DNA of 64,000 bases from an uncultured Polaribacter sp. (GCF_947497125.1 NZ_CANMFI010000003.1:186001-250000); one strand, 5' to 3'; numbered from the stretch's first letter, positions 29,007 to 39,291 are shown. Made by a program: numbers and translations. The notes: generated by a model from the sequence alone, not told the origin.

Positions 29007-29023
29007 CACGCTCTATTTTTTTT
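28985..29023 (+). terminator. Terminator-like hairpin between rpsN and rpsH
   Basis: AAAAATAGA (28985-28993) pairs with TCTATTTTT (29012-29020), with an inner GTG/CAC (28996-28998, 29007-29009), followed by a run of eight T ending at 29023. The -7 box of the rpsH promoter lies in its loop. The stem is AT-rich, so termination may be partial. Confidence 0.45.
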
Positions 29024-29049
29024 GAGTACAAGAATTTTAACTGATTATA

Positions 29050-29090
29050 GGTTCATTTATCACAGAGAAATCTGTAGCATAAATAGAGGT
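29050..29090 (+). promoter_or_regulatory. rpsH leader hairpin with GAAA tetraloop
   Basis: ATTTAT/ATAAAT (29055-29060, 29079-29084) and ACAGA/TCTGT (29062-29066, 29071-29075) form two stacked helices separated by an asymmetric internal loop (C opposite AGC), capped by GAAA (29067-29070). It ends about 40 bases before the S8 start. A helix with an asymmetric internal loop is the kind of site S8 recognises; this role is inference. Confidence 0.4.
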
Positions 29091-29123
29091 ATTTGAAAAC
29101 CGTAATCGCAATTTTATATTAAT

Positions 29124-29522
29124 ATGTATACAGATCCAATCGCGGATTTTCTTACCAGAGTAAGAAATGCTATCGCAGCAGGACACAGAGTAGTAGAAAT
29201 TCCGGCTTCGAACTTGAAGAAGGAAATGACTAAAATTTTGTTTGATCAAGGTTATATTTTAAGCTATCAGTTTACTGACAACAAAGTTCAGGGAACTATT
29301 AAGATCGCTTTAAAGTATGATAAAGAAACAAAAGAGTCAGTAATTAGAAAAATTCAACGTATAAGCACACCTGGTTTACGTAAATATGTTGGCTCTACAG
29401 AGATGCCAAGAGTATTGAACGGTTTAGGTATTGCTATTGTTTCTACATCGAAAGGTGTAATGACAAACAAAAAAGCTCGTACTGAGAACGTTGGAGGTGA
29501 AGTTTTATGTTACGTTTATTAA
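29124..29522 (+). CDS. rpsH: 30S ribosomal protein S8
   Basis: Primary binder of the 16S central domain, 132 residues: [31 protein letters not shown] at the start; C-terminal signature [26 protein letters not shown]. In E. coli S8 represses the spc operon by binding mRNA that mimics its rRNA site; here it has its own promoter and a structured leader, which may be the local equivalent. Confidence 0.98.
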   Translation: MYTDPIADFLTRVRNAIAAGHRVVEIPASNLKKEMTKILFDQGYILSYQFTDNKVQGTIKIALKYDKETKESVIRKIQRISTPGLRKYVGSTEMPRVLNGLGIAIVSTSKGVMTNKKARTENVGGEVLCYVY

Positions 29523-29532
29523 ATCTTAAGAA

Positions 29533-30078
29533 ATGAGTAGAATAGGAAAAAATCCCGTTAGCATTTCACAAGGTGTAGATGTAAACATAAAAGACAATGT
29601 TATTACTGTTAAAGGAAAGTTGGGCGAATTGTCTCAAACTATATCAGAAGGTATAACAATAAAAAATGAAGATGGTATTATCACTTTAGATAGAGCATCT
29701 GAAAGTAAAAACCATAAAGCACAACATGGTTTAATGAGAGCTTTGATTAGTAACATGATCGAAGGTGTAAGTAAAGGTTGGACTAAAGAATTAGAATTGG
29801 TTGGTGTAGGTTATAGAGCCTCTAATCAAGGACAAAAATTAGACTTAGCTTTAGGTTTCTCTCATAATATTGTTTTAGAACTTGCTCCAGAAGTAAAGGT
29901 TGAAACAGTATCTGAGAAAGGGAAAAACCCGATCATTAAATTAACTTCATTTGACAAGCAATTAGTTGGTCAAATAGCTGCAAAGATTCGTTCTTTTAGA
30001 GCTCCTGAACCTTACAAAGGAAAAGGTGTGAAGTTTGTTGGTGAAATATTAAGAAGAAAAGCAGGTAAATCTGCATAA
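29533..30078 (+). CDS. rplF: 50S ribosomal protein L6
   Basis: Protein near the factor-binding centre and sarcin-ricin loop, 181 residues in two similar domains. SRIGKNPVSISQGVDV opens it and EPYKGKGVKFVGEILRRKAGKSA closes it with the family signature. Spaced 10 bases after rpsH and 19 before rplR. Confidence 0.98.
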   Translation: MSRIGKNPVSISQGVDVNIKDNVITVKGKLGELSQTISEGITIKNEDGIITLDRASESKNHKAQHGLMRALISNMIEGVSKGWTKELELVGVGYRASNQGQKLDLALGFSHNIVLELAPEVKVETVSEKGKNPIIKLTSFDKQLVGQIAAKIRSFRAPEPYKGKGVKFVGEILRRKAGKSA

Positions 30079-30097
30079 TATATAGCATTATAGCATT

Positions 30098-30448
30098 ATG
30101 GCATTATCAAAGCTACAAAGAAGAGCTAGAATTAAGCGTAGAATTAGAAAAATTATTTCTGGTACAGCTACTAAACCAAGATTATCGGTTTACAGAAGTA
30201 ATAAAGAAATATACGCTCAATTAGTAGACGATGTAAACGGAGTTACTTTAGCTTCAGTTTCATCTAGAAATAAAGAAATTAAAGCAGGTACTAAGTTAGA
30301 AGCGGCTACAGCAGTTGGTAAAGCAATTGCAGAAAAAGCAACTAAAGCAGGTTTAGATACTGTTGCTTTTGATAGAAACGGGTATTTATATCACGGTAGA
30401 GTTAAAGTATTAGCAGACGCTGCAAGAGAAGCTGGTTTAAAATTTTAA
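30098..30448 (+). CDS. rplR: 50S ribosomal protein L18
   Basis: 5S rRNA-binding protein of the central protuberance, 116 residues. [21 protein letters not shown] is the basic N-terminus; [18 protein letters not shown] and [27 protein letters not shown] are typical. Six bases separate it from rpsE. Confidence 0.98.
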   Translation: MALSKLQRRARIKRRIRKIISGTATKPRLSVYRSNKEIYAQLVDDVNGVTLASVSSRNKEIKAGTKLEAATAVGKAIAEKATKAGLDTVAFDRNGYLYHGRVKVLADAAREAGLKF

Positions 30449-30454
30449 GAAGTT

Positions 30455-30976
30455 ATGCAAGGATATAAAAACGTAGAAAGAGTTAAACCAAGCGGATTAG
30501 AGCTTGTAGATAGATTAGTAGGAGTACAACGTGTTACTAAAGTTACAAAAGGTGGTAGAGCATTTGGTTTCTCTGCAATTGTTGTTGTTGGTGATGGTAA
30601 CGGTGTTGTTGGTCATGGATTAGGGAAATCTAAAGATGTTGCTTCTGCAATTGCAAAAGCAATTGAAGATGCTAAGAAAAATCTAGTTAGAATTCCTATT
30701 CTTGAAGCAACTTTGCCACATGAGCAAAAAGGTAAATTTGGTGGTGCAAAAGTATTCATCAAGCCTGCATCTCATGGTACAGGGGTTATTGCTGGTGGTG
30801 CTGTAAGAGCAGTATTAGAAGCAGTTGGTATACATGATGTATTATCAAAATCTCAGGGATCATCAAACCCACACAATGTTGTAAAAGCAACTTTTGATGC
30901 TTTATTACAATTGCGTAGTGCTGCATCTATTGCAAAGCATAGAGGTATTTCTTTAGAAAAAGTATTTAACGGATAA
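30455..30976 (+). CDS. rpsE: 30S ribosomal protein S5
   Basis: 173 residues; forms part of the mRNA entry channel and influences decoding accuracy. The dsRNA-binding-like domain starts [34 protein letters not shown] with the conserved GGR turn, then [15 protein letters not shown] and the C-terminal domain [19 protein letters not shown]. No spectinomycin-loop change is obvious by eye. Confidence 0.98.
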   Translation: MQGYKNVERVKPSGLELVDRLVGVQRVTKVTKGGRAFGFSAIVVVGDGNGVVGHGLGKSKDVASAIAKAIEDAKKNLVRIPILEATLPHEQKGKFGGAKVFIKPASHGTGVIAGGAVRAVLEAVGIHDVLSKSQGSSNPHNVVKATFDALLQLRSAASIAKHRGISLEKVFNG

Positions 30977-30987
30977 ATCTAAGAACG

Positions 30988-31170
30988 ATGGCAAGAATAA
31001 AAGTTACACAAGTAAAAAGTCAAATCGGACGTCTTCAAAGTCAAAAAAGAACTTTAGAAGCTTTAGGTTTACGTAAAATGAACCAAACTGTAGAGCATGA
31101 GGCAACTCCTTCTATAGTTGGTATGGTAAATACAGTTAAACACTTAGTTTCTTTTGAAGAAATTAAATAA
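30988..31170 (+). CDS. rpmD: 50S ribosomal protein L30
   Basis: Short beta-alpha-beta protein, 60 residues: ARIKVTQVKSQIGRLQSQKRTLEALGLRKMNQTVEHEATPSIVGMVNTVKHLVSFEEI. All signature parts are present and the length is standard. Located between rpsE (11 bases) and rplO (13 bases). Confidence 0.97.
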   Translation: MARIKVTQVKSQIGRLQSQKRTLEALGLRKMNQTVEHEATPSIVGMVNTVKHLVSFEEIK

Positions 31171-31183
31171 GATATTATAAAAA

Positions 31184-31633
31184 ATGAGTTTACATAATTT
31201 AACACCAGCAGAGGGTTCCGTAAAAAAAGGAAAAAGAATTGCAAGAGGTGAAGGATCTGGAAAAGGTGGTACCGCGACAAGAGGACACAATGGACAGAAA
31301 TCTCGTTCTGGTTATTCTAAAAAGATTGGTTTTGAAGGTGGGCAAATGCCACTTCAAAGACGTGTACCAAAGTTTGGTTTTACAAACATCAATCGAGTAG
31401 AGTACCAAGGTATCAACTTAGACAAATTACAGTCTTTAGTTGAGAGTGGAAAAATAACTGATACAGTTAATTTAGATATTTTAATTGCTAATAGATTAGC
31501 ACGTAAAAACGACTTAATAAAAATATTAGGTGGTGGAGAGTTAAAAGCTAAATTAAATATAACTGTACATAAATTTACAGCAACAGCAAAAGCAGCTATC
31601 GAAGCAGCTGGTGGTGAAGCTGTTACTTTATAA
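31184..31633 (+). CDS. rplO: 50S ribosomal protein L15
   Basis: 149 residues. SLHNLTPAEGSVKKGKRIARGEGSGKGGTATRGHNGQKSRSG is the long Gly/Lys-rich N-terminal extension that threads into 23S rRNA; GFEGGQMPLQRRVPKFGF follows. The C-terminal globular domain ends IEAAGGEAVTL. It comes 10 bases before secY, the usual order. Confidence 0.98.
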   Translation: MSLHNLTPAEGSVKKGKRIARGEGSGKGGTATRGHNGQKSRSGYSKKIGFEGGQMPLQRRVPKFGFTNINRVEYQGINLDKLQSLVESGKITDTVNLDILIANRLARKNDLIKILGGGELKAKLNITVHKFTATAKAAIEAAGGEAVTL

Positions 31634-31643
31634 CAACTCGTAA

Positions 31644-32972
31644 ATGATGAATTTTATAAATAGATTAAAAGACATTTTCAGTATAGAAGAATTGAAAAAC
31701 AAAATTCTTCTTACAATCGGTTTAATCGCTGTGTATCGTTTTATGGCATCTGTACCATTACCTGGTATCGATCCTTTACAATTATCAGCATTAAAAGAAA
31801 GTACATCTGGTGGTCTTTTAGGTTTATTAAATGCATTTACAGGAGGGGCTTTTGCTAGAGCATCTGTGATGGCTTTAGGTATTATGCCTTACATTTCTGC
31901 ATCTATTGTAGTTCAGTTAATGGGAATTGCGGTTCCATATTTACAGAAGTTACAAAAAGATGGAGAAAGTGGACGTAAGAAAATTACACAAATAACAAGA
32001 TGGTTAACTATTGGTATTACATTGGTGCAAGCACCAACGTATATTACTGCTATTAAAACACAATTTGGTTTAGGACCAGAAGCTTTTTTAGTAAGTGGTG
32101 CTACTTTTTGGGTTTCATCTATAATTATTTTAACTGCAGGTACAATCTTTGCTATGTGGTTAGGAGAGCGTATTACTGATAAAGGTATTGGTAACGGAAT
32201 ATCGTTATTAATTACAGTTGGTATTATTGCTAATTTTCCTGCCGCCTTTTTGCAAGAGTTTGTTGCTAAAACAACAAATGCTGGTGCAGGTGGAATCATG
32301 ATGGTTCTAATTGAAATCATTGCATGGTTTGTTGTAATTTTGTTAACTGTATTATTGGTTACAGCTGTTCGTAAGATAGCTGTGCAATATGCAAGAAGAA
32401 CTGTTGCAGGTAGCGTACAAAATGTTGCCGGTTCTAGAGATTATATACCTCTTAAATTAAACGCAGCAGGTGTTATGCCAATTATTTTTGCACAAGCTAT
32501 TATGTTTTTACCTGTTGCATTAGCACAGCGTTACCCTGCAATTGCAGGTTTACAAGACATCAATGGTTTAGGCTATAATGTTATTTTTGCTTTGTTGATT
32601 GTAATCTTCAGTTATTTTTATACTGCAATTACAATTCCTACAAACAAAATGGCAGATGACTTAAAAAGAAGTGGTGGTTTTATACCAGGTATTAGACCGG
32701 GTAAAGACACAGCAGATAGATTAGATTCTGTATTATCTAGAATCACTTTTCCAGGGTCATTATTTTTAGCAGCACTATCAATATTACCAGCTATTGTAGT
32801 TCAGTTTGGAGTACAACAAAGTTGGGCAATGTTTTACGGTGGTACCTCATTAATAATTATGGTAGGTGTTGCAATTGATACCTTGCAGCAAATTAATTCT
32901 TACTTATTAAACCGTCATTATGATGGCTTAATGAAAGCAGGAAACAGCAATAGAAAATCGAACAATCAATAG
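31644..32972 (+). CDS. secY: Preprotein translocase subunit SecY
   Basis: Channel subunit of the Sec translocon in the inner membrane, 442 residues with ten predicted helices. [18 protein letters not shown] near 30-48, the plug/TM2 region [44 protein letters not shown], and the C-terminal cytoplasmic loop [16 protein letters not shown] are visible. Two Met codons start the frame and either could be used. The adk and map genes found between secY and infA in many bacteria are absent; infA starts one base after the stop. Confidence 0.98.
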   Translation: MMNFINRLKDIFSIEELKNKILLTIGLIAVYRFMASVPLPGIDPLQLSALKESTSGGLLGLLNAFTGGAFARASVMALGIMPYISASIVVQLMGIAVPYLQKLQKDGESGRKKITQITRWLTIGITLVQAPTYITAIKTQFGLGPEAFLVSGATFWVSSIIILTAGTIFAMWLGERITDKGIGNGISLLITVGIIANFPAAFLQEFVAKTTNAGAGGIMMVLIEIIAWFVVILLTVLLVTAVRKIAVQYARRTVAGSVQNVAGSRDYIPLKLNAAGVMPIIFAQAIMFLPVALAQRYPAIAGLQDINGLGYNVIFALLIVIFSYFYTAITIPTNKMADDLKRSGGFIPGIRPGKDTADRLDSVLSRITFPGSLFLAALSILPAIVVQFGVQQSWAMFYGGTSLIIMVGVAIDTLQQINSYLLNRHYDGLMKAGNSNRKSNNQ

Positions 32973-32973
32973 T

Positions 32974-33189
32974 ATGGCTAAACAATCAGCAATTCAACAA
33001 GACGGAACAATTACAGAAGCATTATCAAATGCAATGTTTCGTGTAGAATTAGAAAACGGACATATTGTAACGGCTCACATTTCTGGTAAAATGCGAATGC
33101 ATTATATCAAACTTTTACCTGGTGATAAGGTAAAGTTAGAAATGAGTCCGTACGATTTAACAAAAGCAAGAATTACTTACAGGTATTAA
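32974..33189 (+). CDS. infA: Translation initiation factor IF-1
   Basis: 71-residue OB-fold factor occupying the 30S A site at initiation. [70 protein letters not shown] is spread over the whole frame with the family motifs [14 protein letters not shown] and [10 protein letters not shown] intact. Immediately downstream of secY, probably coupled to it. Confidence 0.98.
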   Translation: MAKQSAIQQDGTITEALSNAMFRVELENGHIVTAHISGKMRMHYIKLLPGDKVKLEMSPYDLTKARITYRY

Positions 33190-33199
33190 AAGATTAAAT

Positions 33200-33252
33200 A
33201 ATTAAAAGATTAAAAGATGGATGGTGTTTTTAAATACTTTAATCTTTTAATT
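33200..33252 (+). terminator. Inverted repeat between infA and rpmJ, partial terminator or processing site
   Basis: AATTAAAAGATTAAA (from 33200) pairs with the complementary arm ending at 33252, followed by more T. The 15-bp stem is entirely AT-rich apart from one pair and the loop is about 20 bases, so it may attenuate or be an RNase site rather than stop transcription fully. Confidence 0.4.
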
Positions 33253-33272
33253 TTTAAATAAAACTAGAAACG

Positions 33273-33389
33273 ATGAAAGTTAGAGCATCAGTTAAAAAAA
33301 GAAGTGCCGACTGCAAGATAGTACGCAGAAAAGGTAGATTATATGTAATTAATAAACAAAATCCTAGATTTAAACAAAGACAAGGGTAA
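33273..33389 (+). CDS. rpmJ: 50S ribosomal protein L36 (zinc-free type)
   Basis: Small gene of 38 codons: start [20 protein letters not shown] and end NPRFKQRQG. Of the four zinc ligands in classical L36 (three Cys, one His) only one Cys (residue 14) remains; the others are Ser, Asn and Phe, so this is the zinc-independent form. The stop codon overlaps the rpsM start by one base (TAATG), which fixes its end. An AT-rich inverted repeat separates it from infA. Confidence 0.96.
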   Translation: MKVRASVKKRSADCKIVRRKGRLYVINKQNPRFKQRQG

Positions 33390-33754
33390 TGGCAAGAATA
33401 GCAGGTATAGATATTCCAAAGAATAAAAGAGGTGTTATCGCATTAACTTACATCTTTGGTATAGGAAACAGCAGAGCTAAACAGATTTTAGCAAACGCAA
33501 AAGTAGATGAAAGCATCAAAGTTCAAGATTGGTCAGATGATCAAATATCAGCAATTAGAGAGCAAACAGGTTCTTTTACAATTGAGGGTGAATTACGTTC
33601 TGAAGTACAAATAAACATCAAGCGATTGATGGATATTGGTTGTCAAAGAGGAATACGTCATAGACTTGGTCTTCCATTAAGAGGACAAAGAACTAAGAAC
33701 AACTCTAGAACAAGAAAAGGTAAGCGTAAAACTGTCGCTAACAAGAAAAAATAA
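33389..33754 (+). CDS. rpsM: 30S ribosomal protein S13
   Basis: Head protein contacting P-site tRNA and bridging to L5. 121 residues: [33 protein letters not shown], then [25 protein letters not shown] at the basic C-terminus. It overlaps rpmJ by a base, so the alpha group is contiguous with the spc group. A weak GTTAGAT/ATCTAAC hairpin (33755-33780) follows its stop codon. Confidence 0.98.
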   Translation: MARIAGIDIPKNKRGVIALTYIFGIGNSRAKQILANAKVDESIKVQDWSDDQISAIREQTGSFTIEGELRSEVQINIKRLMDIGCQRGIRHRLGLPLRGQRTKNNSRTRKGKRKTVANKKK

Positions 33755-33829
33755 GTTAGATAGTGTAATAAAGATCTAACAATAGAAATCTATAAAGTTA
33801 GAAAACTAAATTACCAAAACTGAAAAATT

Positions 33830-34213
33830 ATGGCAAAAGCAAGTTCAAAAAAACGTAAAGTAATTATTGAAGCTGTAGGAGAAGCACATGTAACTGCATC
33901 TTTTAACAACATCATTATATCTTTAACAAATAAAAAAGGTGATGTTATATCATGGTCATCTGCAGGTAAAATGGGTTTTAGAGGTTCTAAAAAGAATACT
34001 CCTTATGCAGCTCAATTAGCAGCAGAAGATTGTGCAAATGTTGCAAAAGAAGCTGGTTTACGTAAAGTAAAAGTGTATGTTAAAGGACCTGGTAATGGTA
34101 GAGAATCTGCTATCAGATCTATTCATAACGCAGGTATAGAAGTAACAGAAATTATCGATGTTACGCCTATTCCTCATAACGGATGTAGACCTCCAAAGAG
34201 AAGAAGAGTATAA
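33830..34213 (+). CDS. rpsK: 30S ribosomal protein S11
   Basis: Platform protein of the 30S subunit lining the mRNA exit channel, 127 residues. [39 protein letters not shown] and the C-terminal signature [44 protein letters not shown] are distributed as expected. Spacing from rpsM is 75 bases, wider than most gaps here. Confidence 0.98.
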   Translation: MAKASSKKRKVIIEAVGEAHVTASFNNIIISLTNKKGDVISWSSAGKMGFRGSKKNTPYAAQLAAEDCANVAKEAGLRKVKVYVKGPGNGRESAIRSIHNAGIEVTEIIDVTPIPHNGCRPPKRRRV

Positions 34214-34229
34214 TTAAATATTTTAACTT

Positions 34230-34279
34230 GATAGGAACTAGATTATCGAAGGAGTAAGCCTTAATTCATAATCCCTATC
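34230..34279 (+). promoter_or_regulatory. Nested three-helix element in the rpsD leader
   Basis: In order: GATAGG (34230-34235) pairs with CCTATC (34274-34279); GATTAT (34241-34246) pairs with ATAATC (34268-34273), stacked directly on the first helix on the 3' side; AAGG (34249-34252) pairs with CCTT (34259-34262). A 5-base bulge AACTA lies on the 5' side only. It ends 16 bases before the rpsD ATG. S4 is an autoregulator in other bacteria, so an S4-binding leader is a reasonable inference. Confidence 0.55.
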
Positions 34280-34295
34280 TATAACACAAAAAGAA

Positions 34296-34901
34296 ATGGC
34301 AAGATATACAGGACCAAAAACTAAAATTGCTCGTAAGTTTGGAGAAGCAATTTTTGGAGACGACAAAAATTTTGAAAAAAGAAACTATCCTCCAGGACAG
34401 CATGGTAATGCTAGAAGAAGAGGAAAAAAATCTGAATATGCAACTCAGTTAATGGAGAAGCAGAAAGCTAAATATACGTATGGTATTTTAGAGCGTCAGT
34501 TTAGTAATTTATTTAAAAAAGCACAATCAGCAGGTGGTATTACAGGTGAAGTTTTATTACAATTATGTGAGTCTCGTTTAGACAACGTAGTTTATAGAAT
34601 GGGAATCTCCAATTCTAGAAGTGGTGCTCGTCAATTAGTATCTCACAGACATATTACAGTAAACGGAGAAATAGTAAACATTCCTTCTTATAGTTTACAA
34701 GATGGTGATGTGGTTGCTGTAAGAGAAAAATCTAAATCTTTAGTAGCAATTGATCATGCATTAGCATCTAACAGCAATGTGTATGAATGGTTGACTTGGA
34801 ATTCTGATAAAAAAGAAGGTTCTTTTGTGAAAGCACCAGAAAGATTACAAATTCCAGAGAACATCAAAGAACAATTAATCGTAGAATTATATTCTAAGTA
34901 A
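34296..34901 (+). CDS. rpsD: 30S ribosomal protein S4
   Basis: Assembly-initiating protein at the 16S five-way junction, 201 residues. [40 protein letters not shown], and the S4 RNA-binding domain [39 protein letters not shown] are visible. N-terminal zinc cysteines are lacking (C-minus form). S4 controls the alpha operon in E. coli and its own gene in Bacillus; the structured RNA just upstream fits the same theme. Confidence 0.98.
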   Translation: MARYTGPKTKIARKFGEAIFGDDKNFEKRNYPPGQHGNARRRGKKSEYATQLMEKQKAKYTYGILERQFSNLFKKAQSAGGITGEVLLQLCESRLDNVVYRMGISNSRSGARQLVSHRHITVNGEIVNIPSYSLQDGDVVAVREKSKSLVAIDHALASNSNVYEWLTWNSDKKEGSFVKAPERLQIPENIKEQLIVELYSK

Positions 34902-34925
34902 TAAATTAATCATATTGACATTTAG

Positions 34926-34970
34926 CCAAAGGGTTTGTTTGTACTTCTTCAGACTTACAAACCGCGCAAC
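34926..34970 (+). promoter_or_regulatory. Hairpin in the rpsD-rpoA spacer
   Basis: GGTTTGT (34932-34938) pairs with ACAAACC (34957-34963) over an 18-base loop in the 94-base gap before rpoA. No T-tract follows, so it is not a terminator; it may be a control or processing site. Confidence 0.3.
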
Positions 34971-34995
34971 TAAATAACAATTAAAAAGAAGAACA

Positions 34996-35988
34996 ATGGC
35001 AATTTTAAATTTTCAAAAACCTGATAAAGTAATCATGATTGAATCTACAGATTTTTCTGGTAGATTTGAATTTAGACCTTTAGAACCAGGTTTTGGTTTA
35101 ACTGTAGGTAACGCATTAAGAAGAGTACTTTTATCTTCTTTAGAGGGATTTGCAATTACATCTTTAAGAGTAGACGGTGTAGAACACGAGTTTTCAACAG
35201 TACCTGGTATTGTAGAAGATGTTACAGAAATAATTTTAAACTTAAAGCAAGTACGTTTTAAGAAACAAATAGATGAAACTGATAGAGAAACTGTTTCAAT
35301 TTCATTATCTGGTCAAGAGCAGTTTACTGCAGGAGATTTACAGAAATTTATCTCTGGTTTTCAAGTATTGAATCCAGATTTAGTAATCTGTAACATGGAT
35401 AAATCTGTAAAGTTAAATGCAGAAATTACAATTGAAAAAGGTAGAGGATTTGTACCTGCAGAAGAAAATAAAAAAGCGACTGCACCAATAGGAACTATCT
35501 TTACAGACTCTATTTACACACCTATTAAGAATGTAAAGTATGCAATCGAAAATTTTCGTGTAGAGCAAAAAACAGATTATGAAAAATTAGTTTTCGATAT
35601 CGATACTGATGGATCAATCAACCCTAAAGATGCTTTAACTGAAGCTGCAAAGATTTTAATTCACCACTTTATGTTATTCTCTGATGAGCGTATTACTTTA
35701 GAGGCTGATGAAATTGCACAAACAGAAACTTATGATGAAGAGTCATTACACATGCGTCAGTTATTAAAAACTAGATTGATAGATATGGATTTATCTGTAA
35801 GAGCTTTAAATTGTTTAAAGGCTGCAGAAGTAGATACATTAGGAGATTTAGTTTCTTTTAACAAGAGCGATTTAATGAAGTTTAGAAACTTTGGTAAAAA
35901 ATCATTAACAGAATTAGAAGAGTTAGTGATTGTTAAAGGCCTTAGTTTTGGAATGGATTTAACAAAATATAAATTAGATAGAGATTAA
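34996..35988 (+). CDS. rpoA: DNA-directed RNA polymerase subunit alpha
   Basis: 330 residues. The N-terminal assembly domain (1-230) contains [47 protein letters not shown]; a linker leads to the C-terminal domain (about 250-320) with [54 protein letters not shown] in sequence order, which binds UP elements and activators. Placed between rpsD and rplQ as in most bacteria. Confidence 0.98.
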   Translation: MAILNFQKPDKVIMIESTDFSGRFEFRPLEPGFGLTVGNALRRVLLSSLEGFAITSLRVDGVEHEFSTVPGIVEDVTEIILNLKQVRFKKQIDETDRETVSISLSGQEQFTAGDLQKFISGFQVLNPDLVICNMDKSVKLNAEITIEKGRGFVPAEENKKATAPIGTIFTDSIYTPIKNVKYAIENFRVEQKTDYEKLVFDIDTDGSINPKDALTEAAKILIHHFMLFSDERITLEADEIAQTETYDEESLHMRQLLKTRLIDMDLSVRALNCLKAAEVDTLGDLVSFNKSDLMKFRNFGKKSLTELEELVIVKGLSFGMDLTKYKLDRD

Positions 35989-36048
35989 CTTTTCATATTT
36001 TGCTCCTCAAAATGAGTAGATGCAAGATGAAATTCATAAACAAACGTA

Positions 36049-36522
36049 ATGAGACACGGAAAAAAACACAATCATTTAGGAAGAACAACTTCGCATAGAA
36101 AAGCCATGTTAGCAAACATGAGTTGTTCATTAATAACACACAAACGTATTAATACTACAGTTGCTAAAGCAAAAGCTTTAAGAGTATTTGTAGAGCCATT
36201 AATTACAAAGTCTAAGTCAGATACAACTCACAATAGACGTGTTGTTTTTTCTTATTTACGTGATAAGTTTGCAGTAACAGAATTATTTAAAGAAATTTCT
36301 GTAAAAGTTGCAGACAGACCAGGTGGTTATATTCGTATTATCAAATTAGGTAATCGTCAAGGAGATAACGCACCAATGGCAATGGTAGAATTAGTTGATT
36401 ACAACGAAATCTACAATCCAAATGGTAAAAAAGCTAAGAAAACTACTCGTAGAGGGAAAAGCAAAAAAGTTGAAACTCCTCAAGTAGAAACGACGGCAAC
36501 AGAAGAAAAATCTGAAGAATAG
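36049..36522 (+). CDS. rplQ: 50S ribosomal protein L17
   Basis: Tunnel-exit protein, 157 residues. The core (1-125) has [28 protein letters not shown] and [27 protein letters not shown]-terminal extension of about 30 residues rich in Lys, Thr and Glu goes beyond the E. coli length and is usual in Bacteroidota. Last gene of the ribosomal region, followed by a strong terminator. A small ATTTTG/CAAAAT hairpin lies before its start. Confidence 0.98.
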   Translation: MRHGKKHNHLGRTTSHRKAMLANMSCSLITHKRINTTVAKAKALRVFVEPLITKSKSDTTHNRRVVFSYLRDKFAVTELFKEISVKVADRPGGYIRIIKLGNRQGDNAPMAMVELVDYNEIYNPNGKKAKKTTRRGKSKKVETPQVETTATEEKSEE

Positions 36523-36548
36523 AAAATGAAAATTTTTTAATCATATTT

Positions 36549-36583
36549 AAAAGGGATAAGCGTTTACGTTTATCCCTTTTTTT
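36549..36583 (+). terminator. Intrinsic terminator of the ribosomal protein region
   Basis: AAAAGGGATAAGCG pairs with CGTTTATCCCTTTT (36549-36562, 36567-36580; one G-U pair) over a four-base loop, followed by T to 36583. It ends the alpha group transcript. An imperfect -7 box for carA (TATATTTT, 36583-36590) begins in its T-tract. Confidence 0.92.
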
Positions 36584-36628
36584 ATATTTTTACACCAACA
36601 ATTACAATTGCAAACACAACACACACCA

Positions 36629-37750
36629 ATGAAATATCAAACACGCAAAAAAGCTTTAGTTTTATTAGCAGACGGAACCATTTTTTACGGTAAATCTGTC
36701 GGAATAGAAGGAACATCTACAGGAGAAATTTGTTTTAATACTGGAATGACTGGTTATCAAGAGATTTTTACAGATCCTTCTTATTTCGGTCAACTCATGG
36801 TAGCAACCAATGCACATATTGGTAATTATGGGGTAAACGATGCAGAAGTAGAATCTGATGGGATTAAAATATCTGGCTTAATTTGTAGAAACTTTAGTTT
36901 TACTCATTCTAGAGTAGATTCTTCTGGTAATTTAAAAGATTGGTTTGTAAAACATAATTTGGTTGCAATCTCAGATGTTGATACCAGAGCTTTGGTTTCT
37001 TATATTAGAGATAATGGTGCTATGAACGCAATCATCTCTACAGATGTAGATAATATTGATGCGTTAAAAGCCCAATTGTCAAAGGTGCCTTCTATGGAAG
37101 GTTTAGAATTAGCATCTAAAGTTTCTACTACAGCACCTTATTATGTTGGTGATGAGAATGCAGAAATTAAAATTTCTATTTTAGATATTGGTATTAAAAA
37201 GAACATTATAAGAAATTTAGTAAAGAGAGGTGCTTATGTTAAAGTATTTCCTTACAATGCTACTTTTAATGATTTGTCAAGCTTTAACCCAGATGGGTAT
37301 TTTATTTCTAACGGGCCTGGAGATCCAGAACCTTTAACAGAAGCACAAGTAGTTGCATCAGAAATTATTAAAAGAGATTTACCATTATTTGGTATCTGTT
37401 TAGGGCATCAAGTAATTGCGCTTGCAAATGGTATTTCTACCTATAAAATGCACAATGGTCATAGAGGTATCAATCATCCTGTTAAAAATTTATTAACTGG
37501 TAAAGGAGAAATTACTTCACAAAACCATGGTTTTGCAATCAATAGAGAAGAAACAGAAGCTAATGATGCTGTAGAAATTACACACGTACATTTAAATGAT
37601 CATACAGTTGCAGGTGTTCGTATGAAAAACAAAAACACTTTTTCTGTGCAATATCATCCAGAAGCAAGTCCAGGACCTCATGATTCTGAGTATCTGTTTG
37701 ATCAATTTATAGCAAACATTAAAGAAGCTAAATTGGTTTCTAATTCTTAA
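36629..37750 (+). CDS. carA: Carbamoyl-phosphate synthase small (glutaminase) subunit
   Basis: Glutamine amidotransferase subunit that hydrolyses glutamine and passes ammonia to CarB for carbamoyl phosphate (pyrimidine and arginine synthesis). 373 residues from the ATG at 36629 (KYQTRKKALVLLADGTIFYG). The N-terminal CPSase domain has GEICFNTGMTGYQEIFTDPSYFGQ; the class I amidotransferase domain has FGICLGHQVIALA with the catalytic Cys and YHPEASPGPHD with His/Glu. A TTG seven codons upstream is in frame but unlikely. carB is not in the window. Confidence 0.95.
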   Translation: MKYQTRKKALVLLADGTIFYGKSVGIEGTSTGEICFNTGMTGYQEIFTDPSYFGQLMVATNAHIGNYGVNDAEVESDGIKISGLICRNFSFTHSRVDSSGNLKDWFVKHNLVAISDVDTRALVSYIRDNGAMNAIISTDVDNIDALKAQLSKVPSMEGLELASKVSTTAPYYVGDENAEIKISILDIGIKKNIIRNLVKRGAYVKVFPYNATFNDLSSFNPDGYFISNGPGDPEPLTEAQVVASEIIKRDLPLFGICLGHQVIALANGISTYKMHNGHRGINHPVKNLLTGKGEITSQNHGFAINREETEANDAVEITHVHLNDHTVAGVRMKNKNTFSVQYHPEASPGPHDSEYLFDQFIANIKEAKLVSNS

Positions 37751-37769
37751 TTAAAAATATTAATTTTTT

Positions 37770-37781
37770 GAAAACGTTTTC
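37770..37781. promoter_or_regulatory. 12-bp palindrome upstream of eno
   Basis: GAAAACGTTTTC is a perfect palindrome in the carA-eno spacer, about 90 bases before eno. Its centre AACGTT is like that of LacI-family operators. Function unproven; no regulator gene lies nearby. Confidence 0.3.
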
Positions 37782-37866
37782 GTAAGTAAGCGTTTTAAAC
37801 CATTATTAAACCTACTGTAATTTGTAAATTAGCATTATATTTTACAGTAATAAATTAAATAAATAA

Positions 37867-39162
<1,296 letters not shown>

Positions 39163-39187
39163 TAAAGATAATTTTCTTACTAAATAC

Positions 39188-39217
39188 AAGCCTCATATTT
39201 AATTATGAGGCTTTTTT
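39188..39217 (+). terminator. Intrinsic terminator after eno
   Basis: AAGCCTCATA/TATGAGGCTT (39188-39197, 39204-39213) with a six-base loop and T to 39217. Confidence 0.92.
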
Positions 39218-39291
39218 ATGCCGTTATTTTAATAAGTTAATACTATTATAAAATTCCAAAAATCTATCAATTCTTGTTTTCTAATTTCTTT

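Noticed and set aside
36003..36007. CTCCT loop before rplQ as a proven anti-Shine-Dalgarno device
   Set aside because: Bacteroidota translation rarely depends on Shine-Dalgarno pairing; kept only as a low-interest observation.
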